From: Rhizophagus clarus
Taxonomy: Eukaryota > Glomeromycota > Glomeromycetes > Glomerales > Glomeraceae
Direction of reading: 5' to 3'
Assembly: GCA_015698045.1 (NCBI GenBank)
Contig: BLAL01000313.1
Coordinates: 558,001 to 622,000 of the forward strand
DNA length: 64,000 bases
Shown here: positions 38,365-52,177 of the stretch, in pieces
Layout: each line of letters starts with the position of its first letter
How positions within the stretch are numbered: the first letter of the stretch is position 1
Notes under the pieces: model-generated
Databases searched by the model: none
Seen by the model: the letters and a program-made list of their open reading frames with translations, nothing else
Told to the model about the DNA's origin: nothing
Translations under genes and position numbers: made by a program

Positions 38365-40233
38365 ATTTTTATTAATGACCTAAAAAAAAAAAAAAAAATG
38401 AAAAGGAAGGTTGCGAAAAAAATTACTTTAGAAAATGTCAAACGATTTTGAGTATAGGTAAAAAAAAAAAAAAAGTCTTAACTATTAAGGCAGTAAAGAA
38501 TAAAGTTTTTTTTTTTTATTTATAGTCTTGGTAATTTTTGTGCTACACGAATACAGATTTTAGTTTGCTACACAAAATGTTATTTGTAATTTGTAAGAGG
38601 TATTGTGAAATGTAAGTCATCCTAAAGAAGTTAATTTACGGAATACACGTGATATTACATTCAGTGTATTTCTACCAAAAAAAAATTAATGTTCGACGGC
38701 TCGACATTTAATTCCGGAAGAAAAGTTTCAATTTTCATATCATATTATCAAAAGTCATATTACCGTTAATACCGTATATAGGTAATCAATTTACACAATC
38801 TTTGACCTTTAGAATGATATTGACATATGTCCATGAGATTTTGGTGATCTTGATGGCAGTAGATCGAAAGGTTTTCCTTTTTTTCTGTAACACAAATATT
38901 TTTTTTTGCTGTACATAATAAACTAATTTACAAATCGGACGGGAGCATTTTCTTGATTTCCTGTTTAGTCACTTATGTAACACTTCTATGAGTAATGTGT
39001 CCATTCTTAGTCGCGTGATAATCTTTTACTATAGTAAAGATATGCCTGTTTACTCGAGTGTTACTCGTACGTGCATCACTGTAACATTAATTTCTATAAC
39101 TCAAAATTTATGTGGTCGGTTTTTTTGAAATATTTTACAAATACATCAATGATTCAATGTATATGTATACATTTTTAGGGTAAAGCCGCTAAAAAGCGTT
39201 AAATCGGTACTGCGCCACAAACGAAACGAAACATATCCTGATGTTGTGTATATTTCTGAATACCAATTACCAAAACTTACATATAAAGCTTAATGAATTG
39301 TGATGTACGATAGAAATTGACTTTTTTGGAAGTTATTCTGTTATAATTTTTAGAATTTGAACTAGTTATTAATTAATACAATAAAAACATTAAAAAATTG
39401 AAAAATCCGTCAATTGTTATTATCATCGAATTTACTTTCCAAAGTTGATTTAACAGTATTTTTATGTTTTTTGACAAATTCCGTGTAAAATTTGCAATTC
39501 TTTGTGATTAAACATTTCAGGACCGTTCAATCCTAAAAAAAAAAAAATATGCTTTAACTCTATATAATGAAGCGACTATATGTTCAAAATGTTCAAAATG
39601 TTCGGGATGTTCAAATGAACAACTTCTGAAACTAATTTTCCTGATACATAAATGATATTTTCAAATTATTCTATGAATTACGTACGCATCACGTAAATTT
39701 AACGCAGTTGTGACTGTTATTACTTGTGAAGCACTTTTTGTTAAAATTTCTTGTTTAGATTAGAAAAAAGACAAAATGTTTAGTATTTTTAGTCCATTAA
39801 ATTTTTCTGAATACAGTAAATTTTATTTAATATAATTTAATTGGTACAATGTAATTTATCATTCATTTTTTTTTTCGCGAATTCTTTCATTACGTATATA
39901 TATCGACATCGTACAGTATATATATATATCGACATATTGAATAAAAAATTTTTTATTTTGAAAACTAGTTAAAAAGAAAGTTTGGCTATATAGTAAGTCA
40001 AAAATACTCAGCATATGTAAGTTTATATAATAAAAGGTTTTATTATTAAACGTTATCTGGGTGTGGTCTAGAATCTCCCCTAAAGATTAAGAAAAAATTT
40101 ATCATAGAGATCAGGACTCAGAAGCATAAACCGGATGAGCACTAATATTAATCGGATATGGATTACAATATTTGGCCAAGGAATTTTTCGAAAGAAACAA
40201 CCTAAAATTTATAAATAAATAAATAAATAAATA
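38365..40233. other. intergenic, upstream of the mannosidase gene
   Basis: No supported gene. Small repeats: GTTCAAAATGTTC tandem near 39583-39615, TATATATATCGACAT twice near 39894-39935, and an AAAT run at 40205-40232. Confidence 0.5.
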
Positions 40234-40547
40234 GTGATGGCAAATGACCAGGTCATTTGCACATTTTGAGATAACCTCTGAAAGACCTTCAAATGACCGC
40301 CATTTGTCTTTGAGTTTAAAATTGATGCTTTATAATTTAGGCCAAGTTTATGATTCCGGCCAGAATTATGAATTTATAATATCGCGAAATTTTTATCCAT
40401 AAAAATATCGAATAGTTTTGGTCAGAGTTATGATGTAATTTTTAAATGACTGAGTCATTTGTCATTTTTGAAATGACCCAAATGACTCGTGACCAGTCAT
40501 TTGAGTCATTTGAGGTCATTTGGGACATTTTGGTCACTGGCCAATAC
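40234..40547. mobile_element. MITE-like element rich in AAATGAC/GTCATTT motifs
   Basis: About 314 bp. The left end AGTGATGGCAAATGACC and the right end in reverse CAGTATTGGCCAGTGACC are imperfect inverted repeats. At least ten AAATGAC or GTCATTT heptamers in both orientations cluster near the two ends, around an AT-rich centre. There is no coding capacity. I could not find a matching target-site duplication, partly because the left flank is an AAAT microsatellite. Confidence 0.5.
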
Positions 40548-41532
40548 TGCCTAAAAATATATATTACATCCTACGATTCGTCAACGCTTTACATGATTTT
40601 TTTTGTGATATCGTATTTATCATTGAAAGTAACGTTTTCTAACTGGCCTTTTATTAATTATAACGAATTACGTGAAATACTATTATTTATAGCGAGAATG
40701 AGGTAGGATTTTTCAGCTACTAAAGTTAACGCTTAAATTAAGGCTAGGAAATGTTATAGATTATGTTTTATTTCACTAGTCGGAAGTAAATGTGTTTCAT
40801 ACGAAACATAATAATAAATATAATAAGATAAGCTCGGTGTAGCAAACAATTTATTAATAATATCGAATTATTTGCATCATTATAATGAGTCAAATTTATT
40901 TGCATCGCTAACTAATCTATAACTTATTCTAAGAACAATTATAACTTTGATATATTTTTCTTATTTTTGTTTCTCACATAATACGGTCAGACTTTGAGAT
41001 TAAGCAATGCATACAGAAGTCGTAAACAACATTACTCATTATATAAAAATTTTAAAATAATTAAATAACGAGATTTACGTCAGGCATTTATTTAGAATAT
41101 GGAGCCATCCAAAGCGATCAATTTATAAATTTCAAAATATCTTTTTAAATCTATAAAGCTTTTTTTTTTTATTTAATAATATGATGTATAACATGATATG
41201 AATAAATAACAGATAATAAAAAAAAAAAATATTGAATTATTTAAATTACAAACCCAGAATAACATGATCTAAGTGTTTAAATAAATCAATATACGTATAT
41301 AAATAAAGTAAAAATTAAAAATATAACATTATATGATGTACTTTTCAATATAATTTCCAAAGTATTACAAATTATTATTTCAATTTAGATTTCTAAAAAT
41401 AACGGTAAAAGGAAAATTTAAAATTAGTTATTATATACAAAATACGTAAATCGTCATATCATTATTTAATTTGATAATTACCTTACTGTTCTTCTGTTAA
41501 TTTAAATTATAAAAAAAAAATATATATTTTTT
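40548..41532. other. intergenic, 3' side of the pseudokinase gene
   Basis: No supported gene; AT-rich with short T and A runs. Confidence 0.5.
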
Positions 41533-42995
41533 TTAGAATAATAATTTGCAAAACCATAAGTAAAATTGCTTAATTTGATGTATATTACCTTCGGTGGCAT
41601 TTCTTGGTTTAGGTAAATCTTTAAAAGTATAAACTTTACTATTACTGTAAGTCATTTCAGTAATATTAGAGTTTATATCAATATTTACATCTTTCCAAGA
41701 ATCGTTATTTTCATGAATTGATTTATTAATATCCTCGACTTTTTCCCAAAGTGTATGAACCTCAGGTCTTTTCTCTGGATTGGCATCCCAACATTCTTCC
41801 ATTAACTCTTTAAATATCGAAGGAGTTCCTGGTAGTATTTTCGGTCTTGTTCCATTAACAATATTTAACGCAAGATCTTGATCATTTTTGTGATCAAAAA
41901 ATGGAGCTTGTTCTGACAAAACTTCCCATATAAGTATTGCAACAGAATATATATCAGATTTAAAACTGTATTCACTATTATATATAACTTCGGGAGCCAT
42001 GTAACAAAGATTTCCATATACGCTATTTGATGGTTTATCAGCAGGCCCATAAAATCCAACATCACTAATATACCAATCATTCTTACTTTCTAAATACAAT
42101 ACATTTCCCGAATGCAAATTTTTATGAACAGAATTTTCTTCATGAACTCTAGTAAGTGCTTTAACAATTTCAAAAATTATTTTAATTTTCGTTTTCAATG
42201 TAATTTGATTCCGATTTTCTTGTAAATATCTTCTTAAATCTGTATCCGTATAATTCATGACGAGCATAAATTTGTCATCGGATGGATTTTTTGTTAAACC
42301 ATAACATTGAACGATACTTCCCCATTTATTACTAATATATAAGGCCTACGCGTATATAATTTATTAAAATAACGTTGTATAAAATAAAATAAACTTAATA
42401 AAGTTACAATTACCTCTTCAAGCCAAGTCTTATTATCATTTTCAATAGTTTCTAACCTTTTAAGCGCTACTTTACTCGTTCCAGATCTTTTCAATTTTTT
42501 TTCTTCAAGATCCCATTCTTTATAACATCCATCTTCCCATTCTGCTGTATAAACCTCAGAATAACCTCCTTTAACCGAAAATTTAATATTTTTAAGTCTA
42601 TCATATGGTATCCATTCAACTATCATATATGGAATTAATGATTCTTTTTGACATTTTTGTATTAAAGAATCAATAATTTCATTTCCAGATGTCCAAGTTG
42701 AAAATTTGGATTGTAAATATTTTCGAACACAAACTTCACAATATAATGTTGCTAAACATTTTCCCTTGCAATTTTCGCAATCCCTTTTTACTCCATCATT
42801 TTTAATAACTTTAAAATAATCATAATCATTATCAAATCTTTTTATCACTGCCACTTTTTCTTCTTTCGTGAGATTTTCATCGTTATTAACGAATTCTTTT
42901 ATTTCTTTAAATCTTATGTGCATATCATCATTATTTATCAAAGCGTATGCTCTATTGTACTCATCATTAACAACTTTTTCACGAATACTAGCCAT
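41533..42995 (-). CDS. kinase-fold protein, probable pseudokinase (464 aa, 2 exons)
   Basis: Exons 42995-42414 and 42345-41533 are joined by a GT-AG intron of 68 nt at phase 0. The N-terminal helical region is followed by a Cys-rich knuckle (CENCKGKC, CEVC), FSTWTSGNEIID and EWIPYDRLKNI, as in the other kinases of the window. The glycine-loop region is VKGGYSEVYTAEW with VALK intact. The catalytic loop reads VHKNLHSGNVL, so the HRD Asp is replaced by Asn and the Arg by Lys. DFG reads DVG; APE is present (MAPEV) and the C-lobe is complete. Losing the catalytic Asp normally abolishes phosphotransfer, so a scaffold or allosteric role is likely. A possible extra donor (GAAG|GTAATA, near 41590) would replace the last 17 residues. 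Confidence 0.85.
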
Positions 42996-45980
42996 GTTTA
43001 TTTTTTTAGTTTTTGATTTTTTTTTTTTTTCGAAGGATTCGTTAAAAAAAAAGGAGTAAAAAAATGGAGATATATATATAAAAATAGTACCGTTAATTAT
43101 CATAAAGCCTTTAATTCTCTTTAAGGTACTTGGTTGTTTTTTAAAAAGAAAGGGTATTCTTTTTTATCGACAATGGATATCATTCATCTTCCAATTAAAA
43201 ATACCAATACACAAATTAGCAGATGGAAGATCTAATAAGGTTTATTAAAACCTTGTATAATCTTATTATACATCAGCAAATAAAATTTTTCGTTTCGAGT
43301 CGCTTAAAAAGGATACAAAGAAATAAAAAAAATTCATTTTTTAAATATTGTATTCGGTATTTAATTTGCCCTTGTATATTTGTATAACCCAGTAAATCAT
43401 TTTCTGTTTCTATTATTTTGATTGAACTCCGATTGTAAACCTTAAAATTGATATTCATTTAAAACCCCCTAATTTGTGAAACAGGATCCGGTTTATTCCG
43501 TTTTGAAATTAAAATTGTTAAATCATATTAATATATTAGGTAATGATTTAACAATTTAAGAAACAAAAATTTTCCTTATTGGTCATAAATTTAAAAAACA
43601 CATTGTCTCGGCCGAAATTAATCTCTTAAAAATTTTTTTTTTTGATTTTGTATTAATTACCTTTAAAAGTTAATATAAAAAAAAATACTTTAATTATTTT
43701 ACGTTTCGTGATATTCCTAATTATGTATAATCTAATTTAATGTATAAATAATCATTCGAATTTCGGAAATTCGGAAATAGATGTAAAATTACTCCGACTT
43801 TATGCGAAAATAAAATTTTTTCCCCGGATATGGCAAAGTATGATGCGGGTATCGTTAGCGCTAGCAACTGTTTAATTTGTTTGGCTACGTACAAGGATTT
43901 GAAATAATTTTTTTTAGTAAAGTAGTTCATTATGGGAGATGGATTCCTTTGTGGGAATTAGTTAAATAAAATGCCTGCATTATTGTTTGCATGAAAAAAA
44001 AACCGGTTTGATCAGGTTTTCGAACTTTAACTTGTAAAAACTTGGTTTTTCTATTATACATAGTAATATGAAATTTACCCATGGCTTAGCTAGTTAAATT
44101 TTATAGTATTTTTTTTTTCGCAACGCTAATTATCATGTTTTTTTTATAGAGTAATGAAAGAGAATAAATAATTTACGTAATTTTCTGATTTCCATGAGCA
44201 AATTATCAATACTATTAAACAGATACAGTATATTTTGTAATTATGTTACTGATAGTTAAATAATTTTTTTTTTGTGAAATCAAATAAAATATAGAAAATA
44301 AATATGAACGTGATATTAATTGATAAAATTGTCTACCATCACTAATAAAGCACCTCCATCATCATTCCTGGTTTGGCATTACAATAAAATAATTGGCCAA
44401 AAGTATTAGATAACAAAAAATTGACGTAATTTCGATTTTTTTTGAATTTCTTTTAAAATTTTCTTTTTTTTAATTGATTTTTTTTATTCAACTGTTTTTT
44501 TTTTTACATATTTTATTTTTTTAAATTTATTTTTTTTTTCTTATTGTGATTAACAAGTTTTCATTATCAGAAGAGATTTCCAAAGATTGATTGCAGTTAC
44601 ATTCATTTCTATTGCTTCTTCATTCATAAGAATCTGATGAAATCAGCAATCATGACTGAATGTTCCACCTTGTATATTGTTTCTTATCGATGGTTCGGCT
44701 ACTAGTGAGATGAAGTAACCGGTTAGGATTCACTGTCGAACTGGCGGTAAAGCAGCCAGAGACACTATAGAAAAGTTCATTGTGCTTTCAAAAATTATAA
44801 CTAATATCAAAGATGCCACCATATTCATTACTTAATAATTTTTGTATCAATATCAACAGGATTATGAATGGATACGTCAAAACTTAATTATCGTAGAGGT
44901 TGAGGATATAAAAGTTGCCGTATGATATGCTGAAAGTAAAAAACACAATTAGGACATCTCCATTTATGAATAAAATAATAAAATAGTCATCAATATTAAA
45001 AATATGAAAATAAGAATTTTTATAAAAAAATTATCGATCTTTTTGGAAAATTCCTCCATTTTTTCTTTAGTTTTTGTAATGGATTAATATTCTGTTATAG
45101 AATAATTTTTTTTTTTTAAAAAAAAAAAAATAAATAAATGAATAAATAAAATATATTACAATTGATTTTATTTTATTAAAAGAAGAATATCGGATTGATA
45201 AAAGTTTTTCAAAAAATTCACATAATTTCGGATCTTCTCGTTCGGACATATTGAAAAATTGATTAATTATTCAATTTGTTGGTGATTTAATTTTCATCGT
45301 TTAACATACAAAAAATTGGGTTAAATATTCACTTAATTGTAAATAAATTGTTTTTATTAATAAAAATAAATTAAAAAACAACTGGATTAATTCGTAATTT
45401 TTACTCAATTATCCATTGTTATGTTGAATTTTAAATATAAATCCAAAATTTTTTATTAAGTTGCTGGAAATTTTCTTTTTTTTGTAAAGAAACTGTATTA
45501 TCCAATACGGTGATTTTGTATCCTTCCAGTCAATTTGTTCATTTTGAGGTACTGATGTGGCAAGAAAAACATTCCAATACTGGTATTGTTATTTCTATTC
45601 GGTTCTAGTACATTTGTTAACGTTTATTACATAATTGATTCCTGTAAGCAATTATTGAAAAAATTGCAAAATGCTCTCAACGTCCATTTGTCGTACAACC
45701 TTCAGTTACCATAAGGGTCATTATTATTACATCATTTCACATAGGCCATTTGTCACAATTAATACAAATATAGTGTCACAAATAATAATATACAGTATAC
45801 GAGATTTGTTGATGATCCGACCAAAACTTCACAGTACATACTGTATCACTACTGTATCACCTGAAAAAAATAAAAAAGACTGGGTATATTTTTTTACCGA
45901 GCAAAAACATTTTTTTTTTTTTAAAAAAAAAATTCTGCCTTTATAAGTTTATATGTATTAATTATTTGAGAAATTCCTCA
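42996..45980. other. intergenic between the pseudokinase and kinase locus 3
   Basis: Short minus-strand frames at 43721-43930 and 45067-45249 have ATG starts but no recognisable domain. The second begins MSEREDPKLCEFFEKLL before decaying into low complexity, and may be a transposon or exon remnant. The rest is poly-T rich. Confidence 0.4.
45430..45610 (+). repeat. upstream sequence of locus 3, also present at 51830-52020
   Basis: Ordered matches to the downstream copy: TTGCTGGAAATTTTC / TTACTGGAACTTTC, GAAACTGT-TT, CAGTCAATTTGTTCATT / TAGTCAACCTGTTCATT, ATGTGG-AAGAA, CTGGTATT. About 400 bp upstream of the locus 3 start, so probably promoter-proximal. Confidence 0.5.
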
Positions 45981-48900
45981 ATGGATTCTTTTCTCGAAAG
46001 TATTAAAAAGCTAATTAAACCACGTGATTGTGAATGTGATTACGAATGTAATGCATATAGATCTAAACAAAATTTTAAAAAATGGACAAGTGGAAATAAT
46101 TATATTGATAAATTTATTCAAGATACTCAATTATCAGATCATGATTATTGTCGTAAGTACGTGGCATTAGAATGGATACCTTATGATAGATTTTATGATA
46201 TTAAATATCATACAGGAAGCGAAATTAATAAAATGTGTAATGCAAAGTGGATCGATGGATGTATCATTGGATGGGATGACTATAATCAAAATTGGGAAAG
46301 AGATAATCAATGTATGGCTGTGTCTCTAAAAAGTTTAAATAATCCAGCAAAAATTACATTAGAATATATAAATAAGGTATGATGCTAATTTTGTTATTTA
46401 ATGAACTAATTAAAAATCTCATTTTTACTAACATATTTATTATATGCTAGATTGCAGCACCCTATAAAATTTATGGAATAACTCAAGATTCAAAAACCAA
46501 GAATTATATGGTTGTTTATGATGTTAATAAATGCAGAAAATGTATCTATAGGTGTAATGCAGTATATTTTCAACGTAATTTTAATAACTGGACTAGTGGT
46601 AATAATGATATTGATAGATTTATTCAAGATACACAGATATCAGCTCATGATGATGCAAAAGTTGCATTAGAATGGATACCTTATGATAGATTTCGTTATA
46701 TTGAATATCATACAGGAAGCGAAATTAATAAAGTGTATAATGCAGAGTGGATTGATGGATATATCCTATGGTGGAATAACTACAATCAAAATTGGGTAAG
46801 AGATGATCAATATATGGCTGTGACTCTAAAAAGTTTAAATAATCCAGCAAATATTACATTAGAATATATAAATAAGGTATGATGTTAATTTTGTTATTTA
46901 ACGAACTAATTGATAATCTCATTTTTACTAATATATTTATTATATGTTAGATTGCAGAACCTTGTGAAATTTATGGAATAACACAAGATTTGGAAACCAA
47001 GAATTATATGGTTGTTTTTGATACTAATAAATGTAGAAAATGTAAAAGGAAATGTGATGCATTATATTTTCAATGTAATTTTAATAACTGGACTAGTGGT
47101 AATAATGTTATTGATAAATTTATTCAAAATAATCAGCTATCAGTTCATGATTATAATGTAGAAAATGCAATAGAATGGATACCTTATGATAAATTATATA
47201 ATATTAAATATATTAAAGAAAATGATTTTGGTAAGGTATATAATGCAATATGGATTGATGATAGATGGAATAATGGGAAAAGATATAAACAAAATATGTT
47301 TGTAACCCTAAAATATTTAAATAATCCAGCAAGTATTACATTAGAATTTATAAATAAGGTATAATAGTAATTTAGTTATTTGATGAACTAATAATTGAAA
47401 AATCTCATTTTTACTAATATATTTATCGTATTGTAGATTGCAGGATATTATAGAGTGCATGGAATATCTCGAGATTCAAAAACAAAAAATTACATGGTGG
47501 TCTTAGATATTAACGTTAATTATTGTGAAAAATGTAGGATTAATTGTAATGCAGTGTATTTTCAACATAATTTTGACAACTGGACTAGTGGTAATAGAAT
47601 TATTGATGAATTTATTCAAAAAACTCAGCTATTAGCTCATACAACACATAGCATATCGGGAGTATTAGAATGGATACCTTATAATAAATTTTATAATGTT
47701 AAATATATTGCAAAAGGTGGATTTGGGAAAGTATATAGAGCAAATTGGATTGAAGGATATATAGATAAATGGGATGATAACCATCTAAATTGGAATAGAA
47801 AAGATCAAAATATGACTGTGGCCCTGAAAAGCCTAAATAATTCAAAAAATATTACATTGGAATTTATGAATGAGGTAATTGTTTGTGATTATTTAATTAA
47901 TAATTAATTTTTGTACTAAATAATCATTTTTATATATAGATTACATTACATTATAAAGTAAATTTCCATAGAAGTGTTGTTAAACTTTATGGAATAACTC
48001 AAGACCCAGGAACGAAAAATTACATTATGGTTTTAGATTATGCAAGAGATGGGAATTTACGAAATTATTTAGATACGAGTTACGATAAACTAAGTTGGAC
48101 TAATAAGTTAAATTACTTGCATAGTATTGCACATGGACTTAAAAACATTCATGAAGAAGGGTTAATTCATCGAGATTTACATATTGGTAATATACTAAGA
48201 CTTAAAAATGTTACTTGTATAACAGATATGGGATTATGTAAACCTGCAGATCATGAAACATCGGAAATTACAAAAAATAAAACATATGGTGTTTTACCTT
48301 ACATTGCTCCTGAAATTTTACGAGGTCAAGATTATACTAAAGCTGCAGATATTTACAGTTTTGGTATAATTATGTATGAAGTAATTTCTGGGTTACCTCC
48401 ATATCATGATGTGAGTCATGATTATAATTTAGCAATAAAAATTTGTGAAGGACTTAGACCAAGGTTTAATATTAAAGTACCACAATTGATTGTGCATTTA
48501 ATTAAAAGATGCCTGGATGCAGATCCATTAAATCGACCAGAAGCAGGAGATATTAAAAAAACCTTAAGTCAATTGTTTCGAGAATCACATGATCCTGATA
48601 AATATGATGTTTTTGATGATTCAGGAATAAGAAAGCAAATTGAAGAAGCCGAAAGAACCAATAATAAATTGCAAACTGGTAGCACACTTTTAACTAGTTT
48701 AGGAATATCATATGAAACACATTCAGGAGCTATTTATACCAGTAGATTACTTAATTTTGACAACCTTCCTCAACCAAAAAATTCTTATGATTATTATGAA
48801 GTAAATGATAATATAATTAGCATGAAATTTTCAGGTATTAATTATAATAATTACAAAAGAATTTTTTCAATTATATTAAAAATACTAATAATATTTTGAT

Positions 48901-49306
48901 CATCAAATAGAATCATTACAAATTGATATTTTTAAATTAAATAACAATGATGTTTTTGATCTAAAAAATTCTAATAGTTGTTATGGAAAAAACGATAATA
49001 TTGACGCGAAATCTTTAGGTATATTTATAAATATAATAATCAGTTGTAAAACATAAACTAATAAATCTTTAATTCAATAAATAGAAACGTTACAAGTTGG
49101 TATTTCTCAGTTCAAAATTAATGATAATCTTTCTGAACTAGAAAATCCTGATGATACTGATGATCATCATGAAGAAAATGACGATATAATTAACACGGGA
49201 TATTCAGGTATTTATTTGTTAGTAAAAAATTTTCGTTAAAAGATATAAAAGATACTAATTTCCTGTAATCCATTAATTAGAATCACTGCAAATTGATATT
49301 AATTAA
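45981..49306 (+). CDS. kinase locus 3: four tandem N-lobe modules plus one kinase C-lobe (939 aa, 8 exons)
   Basis: Exons 45981-46376, 46451-46876, 46951-47358, 47437-47874, 47940-48834, 48911-49018, 49085-49207 and 49281-49306. All introns are GT-AG and the total is 940 codons without a stop. Modules 1 and 2 share an odd loop (IKYHTGSEINKMCNAKW, IEYHTGSEINKVYNAEW) with VSLK/VTLK. Module 3 has ENDFGKVYNAIW and VTLK. Module 4 has the canonical AKGGFGKVYRANW and VALK. Each has a Cys knuckle, NNWTSGN-type and EWIPYD motifs. Exon 5 carries HRDLHIGN, DMG, APE and the C-lobe. Tail exons 6-8 are phase-1 repeats beginning ESLQIDI / ETLQVGI / ESLQIDI; one is acidic (DDTDDHHEENDD). The ATG at 45981 (MDSF) matches locus 1. 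It is probably an active cytosolic kinase; its partner is unknown. Confidence 0.87.
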
Positions 49307-51435
49307 TATTTTCTATATCCATTATGATACTTTGTACTTAATAAATTTATTTTTACTTTTTAGATCAGAATAGCAAATAAACTATAGCAGAATTATAATT
49401 AAGTAGTAATCTATTTAGATGAATTATTTTCGCCATTATAGTTTAAAATTTTTTCTTTTGAAAGGTTTCAAAAATTGTTTACAAATTGATACTTTATTAT
49501 CGTTTAAAGAGGGGTTATTTCTTTGTTTTTTAACAGTTAGTGAATTGTGATAAAATCAAACGTATCGATAAAATAGAAGAATAGGAGTAGGAGTAAAAAT
49601 GATGTTAAATTGTAATGGTTTTATTGTTAATTTTATATATATATTTTTTTTTTTAAATAAACATTAAAGTAAAATTAGTAACAAATTAGAAAATTAACTT
49701 GAAAGAGTTTATATTTAATAATTGTCCATAATTATAATAATTTTAATTCATTTCACATAACCTTTAACATATCGAGCAAACATCAATATTTTTGTATTTT
49801 TAACAAAAATAAATATCCTCGCATCACCCAGTATTTGAGTATTATTCAATCTAATCTTAAAATTTTGAAAATACTCACTATATAACAAAATCCACCACTT
49901 TCGCTATTTATTTCAAGCAATTTAGTTTTTTAAATTAAAGAATATATAATGAATATTGTTCAACAATAAATTTGTTGAAAATTTCTGATTTTTTGTTAAA
50001 ATTGATTGTTCTTTATTTTTTGAGCGCGGAATAGAAAAATATAATAACCAAATTTTTTTTTGTCAGCTAACAAAAAATTCCCTTTTTGAATATTAACTTA
50101 TTTAATTATTTTGCATAAGAAGTAATAAAGATGTTATACAGAAAGAGTGTTTCTTAGTTATAAAAATAGTAAAAAGGATTGTAATATCCGTTATTATAGA
50201 ATTGAAAGTTAAGTTGATTTTCTTCTGAATTTTAATTCTAAAAAAAAACGTATAAATTTGTCATTAACTCACGTGTATTATAAGGTCATAAACAAATTAA
50301 TTATTTTTGTGCTCTTTTACGCAAAATAATTATTAGTTACGAGCTTTCAGTACCGTATTACAATGAACCAATTAGTTATAAATATTCTTATTGCTAAAGA
50401 TTAATTGCATAATACTAATTTTAAAATGAAGATTTGTTTTTTTAATATTAGTATCTATAATCAGCAAGAGTAACAATTTCATAATCATCTAAATAATGAC
50501 CGATAGTATTTCACTTACAGCCTGTAATGCAGGAATTATTAAATTAAAGCTTAAGAAAATATCCCTAATATTGTTTTAACATAATGAATTATCATAACCT
50601 TACAAGCCAAATATTAGTCAATAAATGAATTAAAAACAGGGAGAATCATTAAAAGTGATTTATGTTGATAAAAAATTTATTGTGATTGAACTGAATTAGA
50701 AAGCAATTACTAAATAAATTCTAAACCATGTAATTTGAATTTAAGAATTTGAAACTATGTACTTGTTGAACATCTTTACTTAAACAAAAAGGTATTTTTA
50801 TTTTACTAAAATTCTAAACAACACTATAAAACTTTTACAACAATGTTAATAAAACCCTTTGTTTAAAATTGCAACATAAAATTATAAAAAATTTGTTCAA
50901 CTAAGCATAAAAAAAAAATATTGTGTCGGTCAATCTATCAAATTCTTTTACAAAAAATAAAGTCGATAGGATAGAGTCAAAATGCTTACTTATAACATGG
51001 AATTATATTATAAAGAAAAAAGAGTCTTCACACAAGTTCTATTATTGAATTCTTTTTTCTGTATGGTCTATTTTATAGAAGTGTTTCTTAATAAAGCTTA
51101 ATCATTACATAAGTATATATAAATAGTCAATAATTTTTAATAATGAACTAAGACATTAACACCATGGAAGAACTGAAAGTGCAGTCAAAGAATTGAAACT
51201 TAGAATGGATTAACAAATAAGGAAAGTGACATACAACATACTATACGGACGAATAGTATTTCAAAAAGATAAGTAACAAAATCATCATTAATCTTTAAGT
51301 GTTACTAAAATAATGTTGGACTTGACAGACAAATTTGGGAGTATTTGATGGAGTACCGAAAATTTAATAATTTTAAGTCCATCATATTATCATTTGCAAT
51401 TGTCACAATCTCTTCATAATTACTAACCTTTTTTA
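49307..51435. other. intergenic, downstream of kinase locus 3
   Basis: No supported gene. Uniformly AT-rich with short A and T runs. Confidence 0.5.
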
Positions 51436-51600
51436 TCATTTTTCACTTTTTCTTCTTTCGTAAGTAGATTTGTCGTTATTAACAAATTCTTTTATCTCTC
51501 TAAATCTTATGCGTATATTAACATTATTTGTTAAATCGTATGTTTTTTTATATGCACATATTACCGATGCTTCTTTTTTAATTCTGGCTTTTTCTGAATA
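51436..51600 (-). pseudogene. relic of the first exon of a pseudokinase-like gene
   Basis: Matches the start of the gene at 41533-42995 (its bases about 42845-42990) on the same strand: ACTTTTTCTTCTTTCGT, GTCGTTATTAACAAATTCTT, TTTAAATCTTATG-G and ATATTAACATTATTTGTTAA-like blocks in order. The minus-strand reading gives VNIRIREIKEFVNNDK against MHIRFKEIKEFVNNDE. No kinase core remains beside it. Confidence 0.6.
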
Positions 51601-51829
51601 ATTTGTCTGAAAAAAAGGAAAATAAAAGAAAGAGGAATATATATCTTTTAAATTAATATCACATGTAACATTTAATATTTTACAAACGTTTTAACTATAA
51701 AAATATGGAATAGAGTAGGCATGGACGTTGCACAATTCAAATTATTTTATACAAAATATTTTTTAAATATATAGATGATGTATATATTAATTAATTCAAT
51801 ATTTGCCATTTCAACCAAATTTCTTATGT

Positions 51830-52020
51830 CTTATTCCTACTTGAATTTCAATAAGATTAAAATCTAATAAATTACTGGAACTTTCTTTTTTTGATGAAGA
51901 AACTGTTTTCTGATACGTATATTTTATACTATATCTCTCTAGTCAACCTGTTCATTATAAAGTGTTAATGTGGGAAGAATCTTATCAAATGCTATTTACA
52001 ATTCTGGTATTCAATAATTA
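51830..52020 (+). repeat. copy of the region upstream of kinase locus 3
   Basis: Diverged duplicate of 45430-45610 in the same orientation, but no kinase exon follows; a minus-strand transposase relic lies next to it. It could be an orphaned 5' flank of a deleted paralogue. Confidence 0.45.
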
Positions 52021-52177
52021 GGCTATAGTACACTTATTTCGTACGATTGTGAAAGAAAAAATGAATATAAAAAAAAAAATCTTATTAAAAAGTGATTAGT
52101 AATTAGAGTATAGTTAATTATAGATAATAATATAGGTAACAAGATCAAGACGAGGACGAAAGAATTTGGGAAGATAA

